From positions 1-36,700 of the IMG/VR virus record IMGVR_UViG_3300009008_000118: a DNA stretch of 36,700 bases; one strand, written 5' to 3'. Source of the DNA: a virus. Each line of letters opens with the position of its first letter. Position 1 is the stretch's first letter. Below are positions 30,256-36,700 of the stretch, piece after piece. The notes under the pieces were generated by a model. It did no database searches. It worked only from the letters and a program-made list of their open reading frames with translations, and was not told the origin of the DNA. The position numbers and the translations under genes are program-made.

Positions 30256-33200
30256 TTATTCTCCTGGGAATTCCTCTAGGGAATCCTCCACTAACTTTTC
30301 TATAGTTAGTTTTCCTGCTACTTTAGGAACATATTTAGAAATATTTTTAATATTTGAATTCACTGAATCTTTTATTTTCCCGAATTCAGCATTGATAGTA
30401 TCATTACTACTGATTTTACCCAAAAGGAACTTAGATTTTAAATCTTGGAAATTAAAGGAATCTACTAAAGCAATAGATTTCTTATCTTGCTTACTCATCC
30501 TTTTATAAACTGATCCCCAAGTGATAGTATTAGAATTTCTTTCTACAAACTCATTCCCATCTTCAATTACTCCTCGTATTGCCTTAAATAAGGCCCTAGT
30601 GGCTGGTTCTGGTCTTGGTAATATCTCATAACCTTTCTTGAAAGGTTTTAGAGTATCCTTTACTTTTGAATCATTATACTCGTAAGTAAAGGATTCAAAA
30701 TACTTGTCACCAGTAGCAGTATTTAAATAATAATCAGAATGAACCTCATCTAAAATAGGAGAATTAAAATTTTGTTTATAATCAGATGTTTTAGAAGTTA
30801 TATTGAAATTAAGAATCCTTGTTTGATAATCAACCAACTTAGAAGTACCTATTGAGGTTATAATATCATTTCTGTCCGTAGGTATAACAACTATGTACCA
30901 AGGTATTCTTCTAGGAAGTACGGCAAAATCTTCAGATTCTGAGGGAGCAAAGGTATCAAAACTTATATCTTTATACTCCACATTCAATTGTTTCTTTTTT
31001 TCCATATGATCTAAAAATAAATCAGTATGATGAATATAGAAATTATAAAAGGGGTAAACTTTTGTTTTTACCCAATCCTCAATCTCAACAGGGTCCGTTA
31101 TAAGATCATAATTACAAGATGTTAACCTTATTAGTGAATTCTCCCTATCTAAATCTGTTAAAGATGCTGTATTTAGTTTGAAGACATATTTACTAGACCT
31201 TTCAGAACTTAATGAAGCATCTTCCTCAATTTTAGCAACAGCAGCAGAACTTACTGTTAATTTAATATTAAAGGTATCCTTTATTTTCTTAAATGAATTA
31301 GTAAGATCTTCAAAATCCATAACTTTAGATCTATGAATTTGAGTGTCTAAGTCTAAAATAGAGTGATTCCCGTCTGCATACACGAAGTTTATTTGATCGA
31401 AATCTGTTATAGGGAGTGATGAAGTAGTCCCGTCACTTAAAGCCAAATCAATAACATCTGTATCATGAACAAATAATTGTTCTACACTTAAATCAGACTC
31501 TATTATAGGTAAATTCTTACTTAAATCACTAGCAATAGTTTTCCATCTAAGAACCCTTTCTTTATTTGATCCCCAATATTCTCTAGGATTTAGACTTTTA
31601 GAATTATTAACAGTTTTAATAATCTCATTAAGAGCAGTAAAAGTAGGGTTAACTACTAAGCCTGGATTACTCTTTTTACTTAAAGTGCCCATATTATCAA
31701 TATCAGATATATCAAAACTGCTTAACTGGTCTTTGATAATCAAATCTTTGATTTTCTGTAGAATAGTGTTCTTTAAAGGGCTCCCATCAGCATGTTTTAA
31801 ATTGTTTACCTTAACTCTAAATTCTTTTGTAAGACTAAGATGGATGTTTTCAAGTGTTAGATCTGAGAATATAGATTCACTATAGTCTGTTTCATTATCT
31901 GTAGAATTATAATACTTATTAATAAGGTGTATCCTATAATCAATTATGTTTGAAAATATATTATTATAATATCTCCCCGTAGGCTTATAAGGAATAAAGG
32001 GTAATCTTCTCCTTGGGGCGTATCTTTCATTAGAGGTAACTGGATCAAAAAGTAATTCACTAGATCTCCTATTAGATAAGTGATTTAAGTAGTCTTTTTG
32101 AGCGGAAGCTTTTGATAATTGCTTAGTTGAATATGATGCCCTAAAATTTCTAAGACTATTCCTACCTGACAAAAAGTTTAATATTTTTGTACCTAACCCT
32201 ACTGTTTCACCTGTTCCTGGTCCTCCTGGGTCAGTGGGATCAGAATCACCACAATTACTACCTGTTGGAGGGGGAGAACTAGGCAAGTTGAAGGATGCAG
32301 TATTATCCACTCCATTTACTCCAACATGAAATGCTGTAGTACTAGCATTTGTTAGTGTCATTGTTAAAAATAGTTTTAATAGACCCTGCCCGTTTGTTTC
32401 TATAATGCCTGGGGGTAAATTCCAGAACTTTGCCTTATATCTATAAGCATCTCCTTGAATAGGAGAAAATTGCCAATCTCCTAAAGTATTACCTTGCGAT
32501 GGAGCTAGAACAATACTATCAATTTTAGTAATAGCTCCTGTATTATCCAACGCTTCTATAATTAAAGTTCCACGGTTTTCTATGTCTTGTCCAATGTCTG
32601 GGTCAGTCCAAGTATTAGTACACATTATTATGTGTGGCGCAGGATCTCCAACCCAGTAGCAACTAGCCCCAGTGCCAGTAAATATTAACTCTTCTGTAGT
32701 ATTTTGTATTTGTTTAATATTTAAACCAGCTATAGGGTTGGTGTTAGGAGCTACACATTGAAATGGTTGAGGATACTCAAAATCAGGGATTTCGCCCCCT
32801 GCGTTATCTGCTCGACAATGCAATTTAAGAAATTTAAAACCTACCCAATCAGTAAATGTTAATCTAGTAAAATGAAACCCATTGTTCTTTTCCGCATCCC
32901 TAGCATCCCCAGCCATATTAACAAGTTCAACCCTTTTTCTACCTTTATCTATAGTAGTAATATTATGTATGTCAAATGATAATCCAGGAGTCGAAGGAAA
33001 ATCAAAATTAATGCTGGTAACATTTACTGGTTCCCCAAGGTCATTAAAAGTTAATACATCAATAACAGAAGTCCCGTCTTCTGTACACTTCTTCCAAGCA
33101 GTGTTCTCAGCAAAACCTGTTGCAGTTAAATAAGCCTCTCCTCCTGGAGGAGCATCAAACTGAATTTGATCTGACCCATTAATGATATCATTAATAGGCT

Positions 33201-34560
33201 GAACTTGGATAATTTGAATTTTAGCTACAGTGTCTTGGTCTGAAGTATATCCACAATTATTGGAATCAAAAGAGCAAGACTCGAAACTGTCACATATGGT
33301 AAGATCTTCTGGATCAAACTGTAATAGCACAGAACCAGTTAAGGGTTCAGTTGCACACCCACCGACTGTTAAAGTTACTGTTAAGGTTTGTGTTCCAGTT
33401 GAATTATTCAGAGCAGTAGTGCTTATAGTTATATGCCCAGAATTATTATCAATTGTAGAACCTAATCCTCCATCAATAGAAAGATTAGTGTTTATATTAG
33501 GATCAGATATCAGAACCGCTAAAGAGCCTCCCTGAGGGGAGAAAACTATAATATTGTCATCTGGGCAAACTGTCCAACCAAGATCACCTGCAGGATCATT
33601 AAAAGGTTCATTTATATGACTATAAGCGTCTGATAAAATTGTCTCTACTTCATCTGGGTCTGGGCAGTTATTAGGTACACATTTCAATACTACTACCATA
33701 TCATCACAGTCCCCACCGCAAGAACCTTGATCCATACAGTCTGCATAAAGGTTCCCAGTTTCTGACACTGTTGTACAAAAAAGACCAGCCCCGACAGTAG
33801 CTTTCCAATTAGTAATTATTGCTCGATTTTCAGCCTCCCCTATTTGAGCCTCCTGGGGAGTAACGCCGTCACATACTTGGGTAAATGTTGCTTCTTTTAT
33901 AAACCCCCCAGGGGATATTGGGGTAGTCTGTATCTGAGGGTTATTTGGGTTTATTTCACATCTACAAAATTCAATAGGGCCAGACCCCCCTCCACCTCCA
34001 CCACCTCCATCACCAGGAGCGTCAAAATCTCTACAACAACCGTTGTTTGCATCCTTACAATCTTGTGGGTCTTTATACCCTGTTTTATTAGCAAAAACGA
34101 ATACATCTGGGGTATTACTCTCATTTTCACTATTAAATGAGACATCTATAAAAGTTGTACACCCCTGAGAATTATCGCAAGGATTGGCCGCATGTATAGG
34201 TGAACAATAATAATAACGGACAGTAGTGCAACAAGTAGTAGGTTGTGTTATAAAATATGTAACACCATCCTTAGTGAAAGAATCAACAGTTACTATGTCA
34301 CTACACTCATCTATAACTCCCAAGACTACTAGTTCTTCTTTGGTAAAAGTAGTATTATTTTGACCAGTACTTGCGCCACAATTAGGTGAGTCACTATAAG
34401 TACAATAGAAAACAGTAACTTCTATATCGCAATCACTACCACCACCGCCAGGGGGATCTCCTCCTCCACCACCAGGGTCTCCTCCTCCTCCACCATCAGG
34501 GGGTTGAGGCCCCCCAACAATGTTTATAGCCTTAAGTATACATGAATAAAGGGTTCCCAT
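30256..34560 (-). CDS. Large Gly-tract and Cys-rich virion structural protein
   Basis: The 1434-residue protein is not recognised as a whole. Residues 1-45 hold a (GGGGGDP)-type tract, and another G-run lies near residues 183-195. The first 480 residues contain more than 25 Cys, with paired or close cysteines (TTCCTT, GCCRDF, FCRCE, CGGDC). Residues 350-800 have strand-rich GT/NT repeats like Ig-type modules. After a DPTDPGGPGTGE linker near 770, the C-terminal half becomes Lys/Asp/Ser-rich and globular. It lies between the partial tail/fibre-like gene (8 nt) and PAAR (1 nt), so a baseplate, whisker or receptor-binding role is likely. The ATG at 34560 has no Shine-Dalgarno sequence. Confidence 0.75.
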   Translation of the reverse strand: MGTLYSCILKAINIVGGPQPPDGGGGGDPGGGGGDPPGGGGSDCDIEVTVFYCTYSDSPNCGASTGQNNTTFTKEELVVLGVIDECSDIVTVDSFTKDGVTYFITQPTTCCTTVRYYYCSPIHAANPCDNSQGCTTFIDVSFNSENESNTPDVFVFANKTGYKDPQDCKDANNGCCRDFDAPGDGGGGGGGGSGPIEFCRCEINPNNPQIQTTPISPGGFIKEATFTQVCDGVTPQEAQIGEAENRAIITNWKATVGAGLFCTTVSETGNLYADCMDQGSCGGDCDDMVVVLKCVPNNCPDPDEVETILSDAYSHINEPFNDPAGDLGWTVCPDDNIIVFSPQGGSLAVLISDPNINTNLSIDGGLGSTIDNNSGHITISTTALNNSTGTQTLTVTLTVGGCATEPLTGSVLLQFDPEDLTICDSFESCSFDSNNCGYTSDQDTVAKIQIIQVQPINDIINGSDQIQFDAPPGGEAYLTATGFAENTAWKKCTEDGTSVIDVLTFNDLGEPVNVTSINFDFPSTPGLSFDIHNITTIDKGRKRVELVNMAGDARDAEKNNGFHFTRLTFTDWVGFKFLKLHCRADNAGGEIPDFEYPQPFQCVAPNTNPIAGLNIKQIQNTTEELIFTGTGASCYWVGDPAPHIIMCTNTWTDPDIGQDIENRGTLIIEALDNTGAITKIDSIVLAPSQGNTLGDWQFSPIQGDAYRYKAKFWNLPPGIIETNGQGLLKLFLTMTLTNASTTAFHVGVNGVDNTASFNLPSSPPPTGSNCGDSDPTDPGGPGTGETVGLGTKILNFLSGRNSLRNFRASYSTKQLSKASAQKDYLNHLSNRRSSELLFDPVTSNERYAPRRRLPFIPYKPTGRYYNNIFSNIIDYRIHLINKYYNSTDNETDYSESIFSDLTLENIHLSLTKEFRVKVNNLKHADGSPLKNTILQKIKDLIIKDQLSSFDISDIDNMGTLSKKSNPGLVVNPTFTALNEIIKTVNNSKSLNPREYWGSNKERVLRWKTIASDLSKNLPIIESDLSVEQLFVHDTDVIDLALSDGTTSSLPITDFDQINFVYADGNHSILDLDTQIHRSKVMDFEDLTNSFKKIKDTFNIKLTVSSAAVAKIEEDASLSSERSSKYVFKLNTASLTDLDRENSLIRLTSCNYDLITDPVEIEDWVKTKVYPFYNFYIHHTDLFLDHMEKKKQLNVEYKDISFDTFAPSESEDFAVLPRRIPWYIVVIPTDRNDIITSIGTSKLVDYQTRILNFNITSKTSDYKQNFNSPILDEVHSDYYLNTATGDKYFESFTYEYNDSKVKDTLKPFKKGYEILPRPEPATRALFKAIRGVIEDGNEFVERNSNTITWGSVYKRMSKQDKKSIALVDSFNFQDLKSKFLLGKISSNDTINAEFGKIKDSVNSNIKNISKYVPKVAGKLTIEKLVEDSLEEFPGE
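34438..34504. repeat. Low-complexity Gly/Pro-encoding tandem in the structural gene
   Basis: Imperfect GGAGGAGGA/CCAGGGGG-type units on the minus strand code the GGGGGDP tract at the protein's N-terminus. A shorter related run lies around 33985-34010. Slippage could vary the length between isolates. Confidence 0.75.
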
Positions 34561-34568
34561 GACATGTT

Positions 34569-36700
34569 TTAAATTGTTCCATCGGCTTCCTCACCATTTA
34601 CACTAAAGACTTGCTTTCTAGCATAAGGAGGTACATCGTCCTTATAACCCACAATAGTAAAGTTAACTGTAGGATAAGTTACCAGCATTGGACTAAAAGT
34701 TTGCTTTTGGTTTCCCGATACACCATCATCAAAGGTATCAAAGCTAGTTCCGTGGAAGGTCATTGCTGTGCCTTGGGGTGTTGTTCTAGCTCCCGCTATG
34801 TTAGGGGTTTTTGTTGCGCCTGCATCAATTAACTTACTGGTAATTACACCAACTCTACTAAAATAATGACTCTTTCTAAAAAATTCTTCTTGAGACCTAT
34901 TATAGCTATGACCAACAATATTATTAGAATTATCAGGCTGTCCAAACCAAGGTGCCCCTTCATGAGCGGCAGGACTCCCAACACATACAAAAATAGTAAA
35001 CCCAAGGGGACCACCAGCAGCATCACGGTTCTTTTCTACAAAAATACCTGTTTGGTGAGCCCCAGTTCTAATATCAGCGTTTCCTCCAATATCAATCGAA
35101 GGCGCACCAGCCATTAACGAGCAATTTATTAAATCAACTCTAACATCAAAATCAGTATATCCTAGTTCTTGTAATAGTAGTTGACTAAATGTAAATGTCT
35201 TTTTTACAAAAAGTGATCCATACATAGGGCACATACGCCCGTGACTAGTGGCTGCTCCTATATAACCAAACTGACTTACAGGCATATCTGTTATGAGAGG
35301 ATTACCTTCTGCATCAAATTCATTTATATTAGTTGGAAAATTGAATTTTCCCTCAGCGTTATGTTTAACAGCGGAAAATAATCTATCATTCCTATGATTA
35401 CCTCCACCAGGAAACCATTCCTCGTTAATATCCCACCCAGGAAACCTAGGAAGTTCTCCCACTATAGAAGGGACATGATAAGTTTTTAAAATACCCAATG
35501 CTTTTTCCTCTGGATCAGTAATGTCATTCCATTGGGCCCACTCCAGTTCCGTTAATATACCTTCTGGTCCCCATAAAGTTCCTCCATAAATGGTTCCCAT
35601 AGCTACTGGTTGAGATATTGGGTTTGGTTTATTGATCTCAGTCATTAAAACATCCCTAACATCAAGAATGTCTTTTTGAACCTCTACTTTACCAACAGCG
35701 GGGTTAGCAAAAGATAAAGGAGGGTTTGCTGCCGCAACTCCAGCCCTTTCGTTATAGGATAGTTCCGCAGTTCTCATGAACGGTCTAATATCAAACAGGT
35801 CATTAGTTACAATAATGGGTTGTCCCCTCTTAACAATTACATAAGCAATAGGTAAAACACTTTGACCAACTAAAGCTAAGTTGTCTTTAGACAACTGACT
35901 CTCAAACAAAGGTGTTAAATTTAATAAATCTTCTGGGGACGGTATATTTGAAAAATTCCCTCTTAGCCCAATTTGTGTTTGCTGAGTATCCGCTAAAGTA
36001 GAAATCATTCTATTATGTAGGATATCTAAATCTACTGTATTTTCTGAAGTAAAGTAATTTGCTGAATTACCAGAGGCTGTTGCATAAGCCCCAGTATCAA
36101 AATAACCAGCCTCATTATCATAATTATTTACCCCATTACCATGACCTTGATTAAGAGCTATGACACCAGCCCCCTTTAAAATACCTAATCTTGGTGCTGA
36201 TATTTGTTCTGGTGTCCCTGGGGGGTTCATAATTGTAGTTGAAACAGAATCAATAGGATGGGAATAAACGAATAATAAATCTATTCTAGTTGCTGGGGTT
36301 AGGTCAGTAGTGTTTGCGTAATCATTTTCATCAAAGTCGGGAATGGATATTGATAAAGTTTCAGCTACATCAACAATAGCAGTTCTAATAGAACCTCCCC
36401 AAAAACGAGTAAATTCTACGGACTCTTGTTGAAGGTCATTTTGAAATGCTGTAATACCATAGTTATGTCCAAAAGATCTCCAAATCGCAGCCTTGCTTTT
36501 AGGCATACCAGGAACAGTTAATCCTGAGTTAATTCTAAAGTCCACACTGTTAGAAAACTCAAGAGTATTTCCAACTAACGGTTCAGAGTTATGATGCTGT
36601 AAAAAGGTATAAAGACCAGTATCAAGTAAGGGTTGATCAATTATCTCTCCTGCTAAAGTCTTAAGAACATTTAAAGGTAGAGTAAATTCTTTAGTCTTTC
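34569..36700 (-). CDS. Tail/fibre-like virion protein, N-terminal part outside the window
   Basis: The frame is open from the right edge to its stop at 34569. A GTG at 36545 is in frame, but the codons before it (36698-36546) are also open and protein-like (LNVLKTLAGEIIDQPLLDTG), so the protein continues beyond the window. At least 709 residues are present. It is not recognised. It contains strands and Gly/Asn turns (GSIRTAIVDVAETLSISIPD), an extended NYDNEAGYFDTGAYATASGN loop and a C-terminal globular part (DYSRV-like SHYFSRVGVITSKLIDAG). Its location next to the Cys-rich protein and PAAR suggests a baseplate wedge, fibre or large structural protein. Confidence 0.7.
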   Translation of the reverse strand, partial: KTKEFTLPLNVLKTLAGEIIDQPLLDTGLYTFLQHHNSEPLVGNTLEFSNSVDFRINSGLTVPGMPKSKAAIWRSFGHNYGITAFQNDLQQESVEFTRFWGGSIRTAIVDVAETLSISIPDFDENDYANTTDLTPATRIDLLFVYSHPIDSVSTTIMNPPGTPEQISAPRLGILKGAGVIALNQGHGNGVNNYDNEAGYFDTGAYATASGNSANYFTSENTVDLDILHNRMISTLADTQQTQIGLRGNFSNIPSPEDLLNLTPLFESQLSKDNLALVGQSVLPIAYVIVKRGQPIIVTNDLFDIRPFMRTAELSYNERAGVAAANPPLSFANPAVGKVEVQKDILDVRDVLMTEINKPNPISQPVAMGTIYGGTLWGPEGILTELEWAQWNDITDPEEKALGILKTYHVPSIVGELPRFPGWDINEEWFPGGGNHRNDRLFSAVKHNAEGKFNFPTNINEFDAEGNPLITDMPVSQFGYIGAATSHGRMCPMYGSLFVKKTFTFSQLLLQELGYTDFDVRVDLINCSLMAGAPSIDIGGNADIRTGAHQTGIFVEKNRDAAGGPLGFTIFVCVGSPAAHEGAPWFGQPDNSNNIVGHSYNRSQEEFFRKSHYFSRVGVITSKLIDAGATKTPNIAGARTTPQGTAMTFHGTSFDTFDDGVSGNQKQTFSPMLVTYPTVNFTIVGYKDDVPPYARKQVFSVNGEEADGTI

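Overview
This window looks like part of the genome of a contractile-tailed phage (myovirus) of the T4 superfamily, probably one of its distant or 'far-T4' branches. It is AT-rich and almost entirely coding. All but two genes lie on the minus strand, with ATGA or TAATG junctions and short overlaps throughout. The T4 relationship rests on the gp32, gp41, gp46/gp47 and gp55-like proteins and on a T4-type head, neck and tail block: gp21, gp22, gp23, gp13, gp14, gp15, gp18 and gp19 equivalents. The nucleotide and replication genes are not those of T4 itself. The polymerase is family A with an SPO1-type uracil-glycosylase-like N-terminus, the ribonucleotide reductase is an apparent B12-dependent class II enzyme carrying an intein, and thymidylate is made by ThyX. 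Shine-Dalgarno sequences of the AGGAG type are frequent, so the host probably uses them, but I cannot name the host.

Region 1 (1-16400, minus strand, read from right to left) is the replication and nucleotide module. Its order of transcription is: UDG-like/exonuclease piece, exonuclease-III/thumb piece and palm/fingers piece of the polymerase; ThyX; gp47-like and gp46-like recombination nuclease; NrdJ with intein; a large LamG/beta-helix adhesin; a zinc-ribbon protein; DnaB/gp41-like helicase; an HExxH protein; a UvsY-like protein; gp32-like SSB; and a small lipoprotein followed by a strong terminator. The start of another minus-strand gene then runs off the left edge. The adhesin is out of place among replication genes. 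Its ribosome-binding site is buried in a perfect 17-bp inverted repeat, which suggests separate timing control.

Region 2 (16400-17930) is a small switch region. It holds the only two plus-strand genes, a gp55-like late sigma factor and a PD-(D/E)XK/Hjc-like nuclease. They interleave with two small minus-strand genes through shared start (CATG) and stop (TTAA) palindromes. AT-rich TATAATA-like boxes sit at the divergent starts.

Region 3 (17930-36700, minus strand) is the virion module. Read right to left it runs: a large tail/fibre-like protein (5' part outside the window), a 1434-residue Gly- and Cys-rich structural protein, a PAAR tip protein, three small head-core candidates, prohead protease, scaffold, major capsid protein, terminator, a small protein, neck proteins gp13 and gp14, tail terminator gp15, a second small protein, tail sheath, tail tube, terminator, and a 770-residue protein with a nucleotidyltransferase signature that may be packaged. 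Portal and terminase genes are not in the window. Their usual T4 positions (gp16/17 between gp15 and gp18, gp20 between gp19 and gp21) are vacant or rearranged here.

No tRNA, rRNA, CRISPR array or insertion sequence was recognised by eye. No gene-free stretch reaches 300 bases.
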